Assembly (NCBI RefSeq): GCF_001613405.1
Contig: NZ_BDCH01000029.1
Span: 1 to 64,000, forward strand
Reading direction: 5' to 3'
Source: Nocardia crassostreae
Lineage (GTDB): Bacteria; Actinomycetota; Actinomycetes; Mycobacteriales; Mycobacteriaceae
Length of the DNA stretch: 64,000 nucleotides
Part shown: one piece after another, positions 17,337 to 26,558 of the stretch
How positions within the stretch are numbered: the stretch's first letter is position 1
How the letters are laid out: each line of letters opens with the position of its first letter
Translations under genes and position numbers: made by a program
Notes under the pieces: model-generated
What the model saw: the letters and a program-made list of their open reading frames with translations, nothing else
Told to the model about the DNA's origin: nothing
The model's database searches: none

Positions 17337-18728
17337 TCAGTGCGACTCGCGGAGGGCGTGGCGAGGCAACAGCCGGACCACGACGCAGCACACAGCGGTG
17401 ATACCGGCAACGGTGGCCAAGGCGGCCGTGGCGCCACCGGTGGTGTGGAAATACACGGTGGTGACGGCGGCCGCCCCGAGACTGTTGGCGAGTTGCTGCA
17501 CCGCCGACAGCGACCCACTGGCACTACCCGATTCGCTCGGATCGATATCGCCGAGGGTGACCTGGTAGATGCTGCCGAAGCAGGCGCCCAGACCGAGGCC
17601 GGTGAGAAATACCGGGGCGATGAGCATCCAAGGTGCGGGCTCGGCGGCCGCGACCAGAGCCAGCAACGTGAGCGTGCCGATCAACGTGAGCCCCAGCCCG
17701 ATGGCAACCAGCTTCCGACCAAGGCGAGCAAGCAACTGATGCGCCGCGATCGAAGCGACAATGATGCCAGCGGCAATGGGCGCCAGCCCGAGCGACGTCT
17801 GCGCCGGACTCCGGTGCAGCACATCCTGCAGGTAGAGCGACAACACGAACAGCAGCCCGGATGTCGCAGCGTAGTAGACCAAGCCGAGCAACAGCCCAGA
17901 GGTGAATCCGCGATTCCGCAGCAGCGACGGCTCGATCAAGGGGCTGGTGGCAGCACGCTGGCGCAGCCCGAACAACACGAAGAAGACGAGCCCGGCAACG
18001 AAGGACAAGACAGGCCCAGCCGACCAGCCGTGTGCGGCCCCGTCGATCAGCCCGTAAAGCACACCCAACATGGCGGCCGCCAGCAATCCGGAACCGAGAC
18101 CATCCACGGCCACACCGCGATCACCGGAGTCCCGGGGGAGCAGCCGAACAGCAAGCCCGATAGCAAGCCCGCCGAGCACGATATTGATCAAAAACATCGA
18201 CCGCCAGCCAAGCCCGAAAAGATCCGCGTCGATGAGGAACCCAGCAAGCAGCGGCCCGCCGATAGCAGACAGCCCGAGCGCAGGCGCGAAAACCCCGAAA
18301 GCCTTGGCAAGTTCATCGCGGGGAAAGACCGCAGCGAGAATCCCGAACCCCTGTGGGATGAGCAGCGCCCCGAAACCACCTTGCAGCACCCGGAACACGA
18401 TGACGGAAGAGGGATCGAACGCAACCCCACATGCGATGGAAGCAACTGTGAAGCCGGTAATCCCGATCAGAAACAGCCGCCGCCGCCCGAACTTGTCGCC
18501 GAGCCGCCCACCAACAACCAGAAGTACCCCCATCGCAAGCGAGTAGGAAGCGCCGAGCCACTGAACTAGCGCGGCCCCACCGCCGAGATCAGCGGCAATG
18601 GTAGGCGCAGCGATATTGGTGATGGTCGCATCGAGCAGATCAAGGATGGAAGCGAAGAGAACAACGGCGAGCACAGCCCAGCGGGCGCGCACCGCGGCAC
18701 GCGAGCCAGCGGCCGTAAGTGTAGACAT
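17337..18728 (-). CDS. MFS transporter, DHA2/EmrB type
   Basis: 463 residues, hydrophobic throughout, with about 14 transmembrane segments. The motif GGRLGDKFGRRR after helix 2 and motif C-like GPLLAGFLID mark the drug:H+ antiporter family. Likely exports a small hydrophobic compound. AAGGTAATTC precedes the ATG at 18728. Same strand as the downstream methyltransferase, 108 bp apart. Confidence 0.88.
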   Translation of the reverse strand: MSTLTAAGSRAAVRARWAVLAVVLFASILDLLDATITNIAAPTIAADLGGGAALVQWLGASYSLAMGVLLVVGGRLGDKFGRRRLFLIGITGFTVASIACGVAFDPSSVIVFRVLQGGFGALLIPQGFGILAAVFPRDELAKAFGVFAPALGLSAIGGPLLAGFLIDADLFGLGWRSMFLINIVLGGLAIGLAVRLLPRDSGDRGVAVDGLGSGLLAAAMLGVLYGLIDGAAHGWSAGPVLSFVAGLVFFVLFGLRQRAATSPLIEPSLLRNRGFTSGLLLGLVYYAATSGLLFVLSLYLQDVLHRSPAQTSLGLAPIAAGIIVASIAAHQLLARLGRKLVAIGLGLTLIGTLTLLALVAAAEPAPWMLIAPVFLTGLGLGACFGSIYQVTLGDIDPSESGSASGSLSAVQQLANSLGAAAVTTVYFHTTGGATAALATVAGITAVCCVVVRLLPRHALRESH

Positions 18729-18857
18729 GAATTACCTTGCAGAAGAGGAGCTGCGCACCGAGCGCAGCTGAAACCAATTGTGTTAGAAGACCGCACCGCG
18801 GTCCGCCGCAGGCGAACGCGCAATGGACCAGCTGCGACCGGGTTGACGAATACCGGC

Positions 18858-18956
18858 CATGGAGACGACGGGAGTAATGTCTGCCCGAGCGAGGATTCGG
18901 TGGTGATGCTGAATCGCGCGAATGTGCATGACTTGCAGGGGATTTCATTCGAGTGA
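18858..18956 (+). pseudogene. Fossil of the AAA ATPase 3' end
   Basis: About 99 bp closely match the last roughly 33 codons of the ATPase gene at 1173-1877, read on the plus strand. Shared stretches include GATTCGGTGGTGAT and TTGCAGGGGATTTCATTCG, ending in a stop at the same place. A single-base length difference in the middle breaks the frame and no 5' part is recognisable. Directly followed by the composite repeat at 18993. Confidence 0.8.
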
Positions 18957-18992
18957 TGAGCGCACCCGAGAGGTGAGAGGGCTGGTCTGATC

Positions 18993-19640
18993 AGGATCGC
19001 TCGTGCTGTGTTTAATTTGCCCTCCGCTTCGCTCCGGGCGGGGGTTCGGGCCTCTAAGTCTCGATTTTTCCCTCCCTCCGCGCACGTCTGTGCTCCTCCG
19101 CTTCGCTCCCCCGCACAGACGCACGCTCCACTCAGTCCAAAATCGAGACGGCCCCAACCCTGACAGAACTGCCCGAAGAGAATTCCCTACACCAAGACGA
19201 ACTGGCATGACACGCGCATGGGATTGCACCAACAGTCAACGACAGTTCGCCTCCGGCGGACATTGCAGATATGCCACGACGAACTTGGCGAGTGTTGTTC
19301 TTGCTTGTCTTCCCACGGCCGCAAATGTCCGCCGAAGGCGAACCCCGAACGACGGTTGACGCATGCCCGTCAGCTGCGCAAGGCGGTCGACAGCAATCCT
19401 GTTGACAGATTTCTACCCCGCCATGAAAGCGCGGTAACTGCAGGGAATTCCGTTCGAGCAGTTCTGTCAGGGTCGGGGCCGTCTCGATTTTGGACTGAGT
19501 GGAGCGTGCGTCTGTGCGGGGGAGCGAAGCGGAGGAGCACAGACGTGCGCGGAGGGAGGGAAAAATCGAGACTTCGGGGCCCCGACCCCCGCCCGGAGCG
19601 AAGCGGAGGGCAAATTAAACACAGCACGAGCGGTTCTTGG
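18993..19640 (+). repeat. Composite inverted-arm repeat, copy 1
   Basis: Short arm at 18993-19262, unique centre at 19263-19326, long arm inverted at 19327-19640. Both arms begin outside with CGCTCGTGCTGTGTTTAATT and contain a nested hairpin; both end inside with TTCGCCTNCGGCGGAC. The whole unit recurs in reverse orientation at 41599-42259 with a different centre. Reading frames across it (e.g. 19003-19359) are by-products of the repeat. Confidence 0.9.
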
Positions 19641-19798
19641 AGGAATTGCCCTCGAAACCGTTTGCGCATCCACAGTCTTGCGGCACCAGCCGGTCGATAT
19701 GGTCTGTTATGCGCTTGGCAGTGAGCAACTTTGGGGTTGGTCTGTCGGCGGGTACTCGCAATACCGGCCGGTTCAAGCCAGGCTTGTCTCACCAGTAA

Positions 19799-20641
19799 TC
19801 ACTGGCGCGAGAACGCATCTGCGTTTTCACGAACCCACTGGGAGAAAGTGCGTGCCGGGTTTCCGAGCAGGTTCTCGGTGGTATCGGCAACAGGTGCAGG
19901 ATTGTTCGTTGCGGCGGCCCAGTAGTCGAGCAACGAGCCAACAAAAGCGGCTGGCATGTGCTGGCCCATGTGCTGCTCGGCTTCAATCCGGGTGATCTGG
20001 TGCATGGGGATATCACGCTCGAGGACCTCGGACACGACAGCGAGCTGTTCCCGGAAGTTGAGCAGCTGAGGCCCGGTGAGAGTCACAGTGCGCCCGCACA
20101 AGTCACCCCCGGTCAGAGCCGCGACAGCGACATCCGCGATATCCGCCGGGTGGATGACCGCCATGGCCGCATCCGGATAAGCATGCTCGATAGGCAGCCC
20201 CTTGCTGATGAAGTGAGCCCACCCAAAAGCATTGGTGGCAAAGCTATCCGGCCGCAGCACGGTGACCGTGAGCCCCGAACCCGCCAGCGCCCTTTCGACA
20301 GCCAGATTGTGTATAGCCAGCGGGTCGGTTTCTGCGTCGGGCCCGAGAACCGACGAGGAGGACAGCAGAACGACGTGTTCCACCCCCGCCTCTTCAGCGG
20401 CGGCAATGAAGGCGTCGATGCCCGCCGGTTCGGGATAGAGAAAGACCTGGGTAATGCCCTTCAAAGCGCCCTCGAAGGTCTCAGGAGCATCGAGCCGAAG
20501 CTCGGCGATATCGACTCCGGCGGGGACGGTGAGGGCGGCCGGATCCGCGCTGGCTGCGCGAACAGGTAGTTCAGCGGCCGCGAGAGCGCCGATGATGGCC
20601 TGGCCGATCTTGCCGCGAGCGCCGGTGACGAGGGTGGTCAT
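19799..20641 (-). CDS. NmrA-like NAD(P)-binding protein
   Basis: About 280 residues starting MTTLVTGARGKIGQAI, a GxxGxxG Rossmann motif of atypical short-chain dehydrogenases (NmrA/quinone oxidoreductase 2 type). VVLLSSSSVLGP and a C-terminal SQWVRENADAF region match the family, which often lacks the classical YxxxK pair. The ATG at 20641 is chosen over upstream ones because they precede the nucleotide-binding motif. Divergent from the MarR gene with a palindrome between them, so it is the likely MarR target. Confidence 0.85.
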   Translation of the reverse strand: MTTLVTGARGKIGQAIIGALAAAELPVRAASADPAALTVPAGVDIAELRLDAPETFEGALKGITQVFLYPEPAGIDAFIAAAEEAGVEHVVLLSSSSVLGPDAETDPLAIHNLAVERALAGSGLTVTVLRPDSFATNAFGWAHFISKGLPIEHAYPDAAMAVIHPADIADVAVAALTGGDLCGRTVTLTGPQLLNFREQLAVVSEVLERDIPMHQITRIEAEQHMGQHMPAAFVGSLLDYWAAATNNPAPVADTTENLLGNPARTFSQWVRENADAFSRQ

Positions 20642-20663
20642 GAAGTTCTCCATTCGAGAGTCA

Positions 20664-20683
20664 ATGTATGTGTTTCCATACAT
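20664..20683. promoter_or_regulatory. Candidate MarR operator
   Basis: Perfect 7-bp inverted repeat ATGTATG-N6-CATACAT in the divergent promoter region between the NmrA-like gene and the MarR gene, 22 bp upstream of the NmrA-like start. Size and place fit MarR-family binding; not tested. Confidence 0.55.
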
Positions 20684-20754
20684 ATACATGCTGTCATGCA
20701 CATGATTGCGTGTCAACACATGTCTTCATCCCCTCATGGATATACGATGCGCAT

Positions 20755-21237
20755 ATGACCCCAAAGCCCACGCGAACCGCCGACGACCTGCTCAACGCGG
20801 TAGGCCCGGCCTTCAGCAAGCTGCGGCGAACCTCGCTACTCGAGGTGGAGAACCCCATCTCCGCCAAGGACCTGAGCCGCACCCTCGTGCTCAACCTGGT
20901 CCTGGAACACAGCAAGGACACAGAGGTCACCGTCGGCATGGTCGCCGAACTCCTCGGCGTCGACCCCTCGGTCGCCAGCCGCATGGTCAGCGACAACATC
21001 AAAGCGGGCTATCTCGTGCGCGCCGCCTCCCAGCAGGACGGCCGCCGCACGGTCCTGGAACTCAGCGCCGACGGCCGCGACCTCATGACGCGCTTCCGCA
21101 AACACCAGCGCGACGCCTTCGACTACATCACCGCGGACTGGTCGGAGCAGGACCGCCTCGAATTCGCGCGCCTCATGCTCCAATACGTGGATTCCCTTGC
21201 GGGACTGAAGGAACGCGGCCTGGCGAAGGACGCCTAG
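20755..21237 (+). CDS. MarR family transcriptional regulator
   Basis: 160 residues with the winged helix at about 55-105 (VGMVAELLGVDPSVASRMV and the wing QQDGRRTVLELSADG). The ATG at 20755 fits the conserved start MTPKPTRTADDLL; the longer frame upstream runs through the operator region. The 3' end overlaps the convergent small gene at 21234 by 4 bp. Likely represses the divergent NmrA-like gene in response to an oxidant or small molecule (inference). Confidence 0.88.
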   Translation: MTPKPTRTADDLLNAVGPAFSKLRRTSLLEVENPISAKDLSRTLVLNLVLEHSKDTEVTVGMVAELLGVDPSVASRMVSDNIKAGYLVRAASQQDGRRTVLELSADGRDLMTRFRKHQRDAFDYITADWSEQDRLEFARLMLQYVDSLAGLKERGLAKDA

Positions 21238-21413
21238 AACCCCAGCCCGTACTTCCGGACGAAGTCCTCGGTCTCGTCCACATGCGGCACACCGTGCGCG
21301 AAAGCACCCGGATCGACCGCCTTCTCCTCGATCCAGATCGTCGGCTCGGCGGGCAGCCGCCGCCAGTGCGCACGGGGATCGGGCTCGGCGTCGCGCGGCT
21401 CCGGTTCCGTCAT
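21234..21413 (-). CDS. Small conserved-looking protein (59 aa)
   Basis: 59 residues, MTEPEPRDAE... to FVRKYGLGF, acidic at the start and aromatic at the end, no membrane segment. Supported by an excellent AAGGAGG Shine-Dalgarno 5 nt before its ATG at 21413 and by its place between recQ and the MarR gene. I do not recognise a family. The last 4 bp overlap the MarR stop on the other strand. Confidence 0.65.
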   Translation of the reverse strand: MTEPEPRDAEPDPRAHWRRLPAEPTIWIEEKAVDPGAFAHGVPHVDETEDFVRKYGLGF

Positions 21414-21490
21414 GATCGCCTCCTTCCGCCCCGCCGATTCTACTGTCCGGTGAGATATCCCCAGATCGGGGCCTGTATGCCCGGCACTCG

Positions 21491-23608
21491 TCAGGAAGGC
21501 GTCGCCAAGGCGAAGGGCAGCACCGCATCGGCACCGGCCGAGCGCAGAGTTCGAGCGGCCATGGTCAGCGTCCAGCCGCTGTCGGTCACCGCGTCGACGA
21601 GTAGAACCGGCCCGTCCACCGCGCTGAGATCGGGCGTCTCCCAGGCATTGTGGAGAGCCGCCACCCGATGCGCGGAATTGGCGGCCGAAATCGGTGGAAT
21701 ATCCGGGCGCAAGTGCAGCACGCCCAGATCGCGCAACCGCCCGATCTGCGCGAGGCGGGCGGCGAGGGAGGTGGTGAGCTGCCGATGCCGCGGATTGTCC
21801 AGGGCGATGACCGCGGTCGGCCGCTGCGCCCAATCCCATTCGCGCAGCACGATGGTGCAGGCTTTGAAGACTTCTTCCGGAACGGGCCCGTCCGGGCCGT
21901 CGAGCAGCCCGCGCAGCCGCTGCCCCCAGCCGAGATCACTGAGGCGGCCCAGTACCCGCCCCGTCTCCGCCCCATTGGAAATCTTGCCGGACAAGGAGAT
22001 TCCGAGCTTCGCCATCCCCGTCGGCCACTGTTTGCGCGGCGCGAGGTCGATACCGGGCCGGTCCAGCCGGGCGCGAATCGCGGCCAGGTCGGCGGTGTCG
22101 ACGGCGGTGTCCTGGCGGGTTCCGGTGCAATTGTCGCAGCGCCCGCAGCCCGGAGCGTCCGCCGTGAGGCCCGGATCGTCGAGTTGGCCGCGCAGGAAGT
22201 TCATCCGGCACTCGCCGGTGGATTGATAGTCGACCATGGCCTGCTGCTCGGATTCCCGCGCAATGCTCAGCCGCTCATAGCGTTCGGTGTCGTATCGCCA
22301 AGGTTGGCCGGTGCCGATCCAGCCGCCGCGTACGCGGCGTACCGCACCGTCCACATCGAGGACTTTGAGCACCATCTCCAAGCGGGACCGGTTGAGCTCG
22401 ACCAGCGGTTCCAGGGCCGCGGTGGACATGGCGCGATTGGAATCCAGCGCGTCGAGCACCGACCGCACCACGTGCTCACGTGGAAACGCCACGGAGGCGA
22501 AGTAGCTCCAGATGCGGCGATCCTCGGGCCCGGGCAGCAGCACCACTTCGGCGCGTTCGGTACCGCGACCCGCACGGCCGACCTGCTGGTAGTAGGAGAT
22601 CGGCGAGGAGGGCGCACCGACGTGCACGACGAACCCGAGATCGGGCTTGTCGAAACCCATTCCGAGCGCGGAGGTGGCGATGAGGGCCTTGACTTCGTTG
22701 TTCAGCAGCGCCGCTTCGAGGGCTTCGCGCTCGGTGGGATCGGTCTGGCCCGTATAGGCGGCGACGTGATGACCGTGCGAATTCAGCACATCCGCCAGAT
22801 CGTGGGCCGCCGCGACGGTCAGGGCGTACACGATGCCCGATCCGGGGAGGTCGTGCAGCCGCTTGCTCAGCCAGGCCGTCCGTTCCACCGCATCCGGAAT
22901 GCGCACCACCGACAGATGCAGCGATTCTCGGTCGAGCGTTCCGCGCAGCACCAGGGTGTCGGTGCCGATTTGCGTCGCCACATCGGTCACCACCCGGTCG
23001 TTGGCGGTGGCGGTGGTGGCCAGCACCGGCACGTCCGAGCCGAGATCGGCGATGAGCGTGCGAATCCGCCGATAGTCGGGGCGGAAGTCATGTCCCCAGT
23101 CGGACACGCAGTGCGCCTCGTCGATCACCACCAGGCCTGCGTCGGCGGCCAGCTTCGGCAGGACCGAATCGCGAAAGTCCGGATTGTTCAATCGCTCTGG
23201 GCTGACCAGCAGGACATCGACTTCCCCGGCTGCCACCCGAGCGTGAATCTCATCCCACTCGGTGACATTGCCGGAGTTGATGGTCGCCGCGACTACTCCT
23301 GCCCGCTCGGCGGCCGCTACCTGGTTACGCATGAGCGCCAGCAATGGCGACACGATCACTGTTGGCCCCCGGCCCGCCGCCCGCAACAGCTTCGCTGAAA
23401 TGAAGTACACCGCGGACTTGCCCCACCCTGTGCGCTGCACCACCAACGCCCGTCGCTTCTGCACCACCAGCGCCTCGATAGCGGTCCACTGATCCTCCCG
23501 TAGCCGCGCCCCTACCCCCGCCAGCTCCCGCAGCAGCCGTTCGGCATCCTCCCGCAAGTCGCCGGAGGTTGTGGTCGAGGTCGCGCCGATCGAGGTCACG
23601 CGCTCCAT
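21491..23608 (-). CDS. RecQ-family DNA helicase with C-terminal phosphoribosyltransferase-like domain
   Basis: 705 residues. Helicase core: Walker A QRTGWGKSA at about 58-66, DEAH in VIDEAHCVSDWGHDFRPDY, and motif VI QQVGRAGRG. A cysteine set (ECRMNFLRGQ ... CGRCDNC) forms the RecQ zinc site. The last roughly 200 residues end with VDGPVLLVDAVTDSGWTL, the PRPP-binding loop of phosphoribosyltransferases, in place of an HRDC domain. ATP-dependent 3'-5' DNA unwinding in repair is the family role; what the tail does is unknown. Confidence 0.92.
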   Translation of the reverse strand: MERVTSIGATSTTTSGDLREDAERLLRELAGVGARLREDQWTAIEALVVQKRRALVVQRTGWGKSAVYFISAKLLRAAGRGPTVIVSPLLALMRNQVAAAERAGVVAATINSGNVTEWDEIHARVAAGEVDVLLVSPERLNNPDFRDSVLPKLAADAGLVVIDEAHCVSDWGHDFRPDYRRIRTLIADLGSDVPVLATTATANDRVVTDVATQIGTDTLVLRGTLDRESLHLSVVRIPDAVERTAWLSKRLHDLPGSGIVYALTVAAAHDLADVLNSHGHHVAAYTGQTDPTEREALEAALLNNEVKALIATSALGMGFDKPDLGFVVHVGAPSSPISYYQQVGRAGRGTERAEVVLLPGPEDRRIWSYFASVAFPREHVVRSVLDALDSNRAMSTAALEPLVELNRSRLEMVLKVLDVDGAVRRVRGGWIGTGQPWRYDTERYERLSIARESEQQAMVDYQSTGECRMNFLRGQLDDPGLTADAPGCGRCDNCTGTRQDTAVDTADLAAIRARLDRPGIDLAPRKQWPTGMAKLGISLSGKISNGAETGRVLGRLSDLGWGQRLRGLLDGPDGPVPEEVFKACTIVLREWDWAQRPTAVIALDNPRHRQLTTSLAARLAQIGRLRDLGVLHLRPDIPPISAANSAHRVAALHNAWETPDLSAVDGPVLLVDAVTDSGWTLTMAARTLRSAGADAVLPFALATPS

Positions 23609-23739
23609 CGTGCCTCACCCCGCCGACAGCCCGGAGCAACCCCGGAACCTCGCACCCCAACACTCCGGTGTTGCTCCCTGTCGATCCTGGAATGCATGCT
23701 GCGGGTGAGCTGTCAATCCTGTCGCCCCAGCTCGGCCCT

Positions 23740-24051
23740 CAAGAATCGCTCGTGCTGTGTTTAATTTGCCCTCCGCTTCGCTCCGGGCGGGGTTTGGGCC
23801 CCTGAGTCTCGATTTTTCCCTCCCTCCGCGCACGCCGGAGCTCCTCCGCTTCGCTCCCCCGCTCCGACGCACGCTCCGCTCAGTCCAAAATCGAGACGGC
23901 CCAAACCCACCCAGACATGCACCAATACCCTTCCCTGCAGTTACCTTGTTGTGCGCGGCGGATAGAACTCTGCCAACAGGATTGCTGTCGACCGCTGTGT
24001 GTAGCGGACGGGCTTGCGTCACCTGTGGTTCGGGGTTCGCCTTCGGCGGAC
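23740..24051 (+). repeat. Solitary long arm of the composite repeat
   Basis: 312 bp matching the long arm of the composite element (same outer CGCTCGTGCTGTGTTTAATT, same inner end TTCGCCTTCGGCGGAC) but with no partner arm. It diverges from the other long arms in the hairpin stem, where changes are compensatory (CGCCGGAG at 23833-23840 against CTCCGACG at 23862-23869). Frames across it are not considered genes. Confidence 0.88.
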
Positions 24052-24173
24052 AGGACGAGATGGCGGGAAAGACCCCGGCCTGCTGGTGGACCAACCCTGT
24101 TATGGGATGTGGGCCAAGGCGGTGATGGGGACCAGCCCTCCCGCTTCGCGCTGGTCAGGTCGGCCGCGACCTC

Positions 24174-24782
24174 TCAGTGTGCGGCGGCTAGATGTGCACT
24201 TACCATCGTGCGAACCAGGGTCTCCATCGGTGGCCAGGGGAAGCTGGGCCGATCCTGTCGGAGGATGATCAGCCCGTGCATTCCCGCCCAGATGCAGGCG
24301 GCGGTTGCGGCGGGATCAGCGCTCCCGCATGCGCCCACCGAATCTGCGAGCAGTTGAAACGTTGCCAGACCCGGCATTCGATCCAGGGTGGGTTCCCACC
24401 CGGGTGTTCCGGCCGTCCCGAAGAGGACCCGGTAATGCCCCGGATGTTCTAATCCGTATTCCACGTAAGCCCGGCAGAGCGCCGAGAGCTGTTCGTCCGC
24501 ATGGTCTTCCGCGTGTGCATCGACCGCGGCAATAAGCACCTCGTGTAATTCCGCGAACCGAACCACGTACACCGCCGTGAGCAAATCCTGACGATCAGCG
24601 AAGTGTAGATACAAACTCTGCGGTGCGATCCCCACCTTCCTGGCGACGGCGCGCAGCGACAGCGCCTCCACTCCTTCCAGATCCTCCAGCAACCGACTGG
24701 CTGCCTCGACGAGTTCGGTTCGCAGTCGGGCGCCTTCGCCGCGGCGGTTGCGATTGCGGGTGGCGGGAGATTCGTTCGACAC
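24174..24782 (-). CDS. TetR/AcrR family regulator
   Basis: 202 residues from a GTG at 24782. Helix-turn-helix SLRAVARKVGIAPQSLYLHFADRQDLL at about 43-69, then a C-terminal domain with the aromatic TetR_C (WHG-like) pattern (HPGHYRVLFG). Divergent from the metallo-hydrolase gene with a long inverted repeat in the 70-bp gap, so it is very likely its repressor. Confidence 0.88.
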   Translation of the reverse strand: MSNESPATRNRNRRGEGARLRTELVEAASRLLEDLEGVEALSLRAVARKVGIAPQSLYLHFADRQDLLTAVYVVRFAELHEVLIAAVDAHAEDHADEQLSALCRAYVEYGLEHPGHYRVLFGTAGTPGWEPTLDRMPGLATFQLLADSVGACGSADPAATAACIWAGMHGLIILRQDRPSFPWPPMETLVRTMVSAHLAAAH

Positions 24783-24791
24783 CTTGACAGT

Positions 24792-24843
24792 CTAACAAGA
24801 CAAGTGTCTACTGACAGCTGTAAGCAGACGGCTGTCTTGTTAG
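24792..24843. promoter_or_regulatory. TetR operator, inverted repeat
   Basis: Perfect 11-bp inverted repeat CTAACAAGACA / TGTCTTGTTAG separated by 30 bp, with further GACA/TGTC half sites in between (GACAAGTGTC). It fills the gap between the divergent TetR and metallo-hydrolase genes and could block both promoters. Confidence 0.75.
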
Positions 24844-24852
24844 GGATCCTTC

Positions 24853-25599
24853 ATGCTCACAGTGACCCGCGTAGTCCACGCCAGCGTCCTGCTCGACTTC
24901 GGCGGCGCCCGCATTCTCACCGACCCCTGGTTCTCCGAAACTCGCTTCTATCGCCACGGCGAACCGCGCGCCATTGCCACCGCTGCCGATTTGCCGGAGC
25001 TCGCGGGCGTCGTCATCAGCCACGGCCACTACGACCATTGCGATCTCGACAATCTGATCGGCTATCCGGACAAGGCCGTGCCTTTCGCGGTCGCTCCCGG
25101 CCTCGCCAAGAAGGTCCGCGCCGCCGGTTTCACCAATGTCGTCGAACTCGCACCCTGGCAGCGAACCCGCCTCGGCCCGGTCGAGGTCACCGCGGCGCCC
25201 GCGAGTCACGGCGTCCCGGAGGTGACCTTCGTCCTCCGCGCCGACGGCCACACCGTCTTCTTCGGCGCGGATACCCTCCGCATAGCCGAACTCGACGAAA
25301 TCGCCACGCGTTTCCCGGATTTGGATCTCGCCCTGCTACCCGTTAACGGTCTGCGCATCCGCCCCGCCCTGAACCACAAGGTCGTCATGGACGCCGAGGA
25401 GGCCGCCGATCTCACCCGCGCCCTGCGCCCGCAGATCGCCGTCCCCATTCACTACGCCTTCTCCAGCGGCCCGATCGGCGACCGAATCATTACCAAGGGA
25501 AACCGCCAGGGCGCGGAAATCTTCCGTGCGGCGGCGGCCGATCGCGCACCGGACACGGCCGTACACATCCTGCCGACAGGCCAGCCGCTAACCCTGTAG
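24853..25599 (+). CDS. MBL-fold metal-dependent hydrolase
   Basis: 248 residues. The metallo-beta-lactamase signature SHGHYDHCD at about 57-65 gives the zinc ligands. The start TVTRVVHASVLLDFGGARILTDPWF is typical of UlaG/RomA-like hydrolases; later ligands are His in ASHG, Asp in FGAD and His in PIHY. Substrate unknown. Likely induced by the ligand of the divergent TetR protein. Confidence 0.88.
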   Translation: MLTVTRVVHASVLLDFGGARILTDPWFSETRFYRHGEPRAIATAADLPELAGVVISHGHYDHCDLDNLIGYPDKAVPFAVAPGLAKKVRAAGFTNVVELAPWQRTRLGPVEVTAAPASHGVPEVTFVLRADGHTVFFGADTLRIAELDEIATRFPDLDLALLPVNGLRIRPALNHKVVMDAEEAADLTRALRPQIAVPIHYAFSSGPIGDRIITKGNRQGAEIFRAAAADRAPDTAVHILPTGQPLTL

Positions 25600-25724
25600 C
25601 CGCTGCGTATCGCGCGAGGTGCGCCTTGGTTGCGGTGCCGTCAAGATCGCGCGGAATCGCTTGCCCGGACGGACAATAGAGATCCGGGGACGAAGGGTGT
25701 CCCAAGGGGGTGCAGGAGGCCAGG

Positions 25725-26207
25725 ATGCCCGAGAAGTTCCCATCGCCTGCGGGGTGGACGCCACCGGGCGCGCAGTTCAGTAGCAAGGGAACGTTTTCCC
25801 GCACCGTGAGCTGGACGGCGGCGAGCCTGATCGTCACCCCCATCGGCATCGCCCTGGCCGCCCAGGGCGCGGCGGAAATGCGGCAGTGGGTCATCCTCGG
25901 CGAGTTCGCCGACCGCGCGGGCTCGACCTTGCAACTGTTGTTCGGCGCGGCCCTGTTTCTGGTGGTCGCCGTCATGGCGGCCTACTCGCCAGCCGCCGCC
26001 GTGGTCGCGGGTTTCGTCTGGGGCGTCCTGCCGGGCCTCATCCACCTGATCTTCCCCAACGACACCTTCGGGCTGATCAACGATCTGCCCGGCCTCTCCG
26101 ACGAACTGCACGTGGCGCTGTATCAGTGGCTGCAAACGGGATTCACGCTCATTGTCGGCTTCCTCCTGATCGGCGCGGGCCTGGCGGCCACCTTCCGCCG
26201 CCGCTGA
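25725..26207 (+). CDS. Small integral membrane protein
   Basis: 160 residues with about four hydrophobic segments (VSWTAASLIVTPIGIALAA, LQLLFGAALFLVVAVMAAY, AAAVVAGFVWGVLPGLIHLIF, TGFTLIVGFLLIGAGLAA) and a short basic end. The ATG at 25725 has GCAGGAGG 7 nt upstream; the GTG at 25710 lies before that site. No family recognised. Confidence 0.75.
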   Translation: MPEKFPSPAGWTPPGAQFSSKGTFSRTVSWTAASLIVTPIGIALAAQGAAEMRQWVILGEFADRAGSTLQLLFGAALFLVVAVMAAYSPAAAVVAGFVWGVLPGLIHLIFPNDTFGLINDLPGLSDELHVALYQWLQTGFTLIVGFLLIGAGLAATFRRR

Positions 26208-26255
26208 ACGTCGCGGAGGGGTGCGCGGGCGACCCGCACACCCCTCCGGTCCGTC

Positions 26256-26558
26256 TCACCCTTTCACACAGAGCACCTGCCGCAGCGTCGCCACCACATC
26301 CACCAGATCCGCCTGCGCCGCGATGACCTGATCGATGTCCTTGTACGCCGCCGGAATCTCGTCCACGACGCCCTGATCCTTCCGCGACTCCCTCCCTTCG
26401 GTCTGTGCGATGAGATCCGCGACGGTGAACTGCCGCTTGGCCGCATTCCGGCTCATCCGCCGTCCCGCACCGTGCGACGCGGGCTGGAACGAGTCGGGAT
26501 TCCCCTTGCCGCGCGCCACATACGACCGCGTGCGCATCGAGCTGGCGATGGGGACAGA
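26256..26558 (-). pseudogene. rtcB: rtcB 3' fragment (RNA 3'-phosphate ligase C-terminus)
   Basis: About 100 codons ending YKDIDQVIAAQADLVDVV...LRQVLCVKG and containing SHGAGRRMSR, clear hallmarks of the RtcB RNA ligase C-terminus. RtcB is normally about 400 residues or more, so roughly the first three quarters are missing, including most metal ligands. Homology begins near 26558 (VPIASSM); further 5' the frame meets a TAA within a few dozen codons. No RtcB N-terminal exon is seen upstream. Probably non-functional unless the other part lies elsewhere. Confidence 0.88.
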
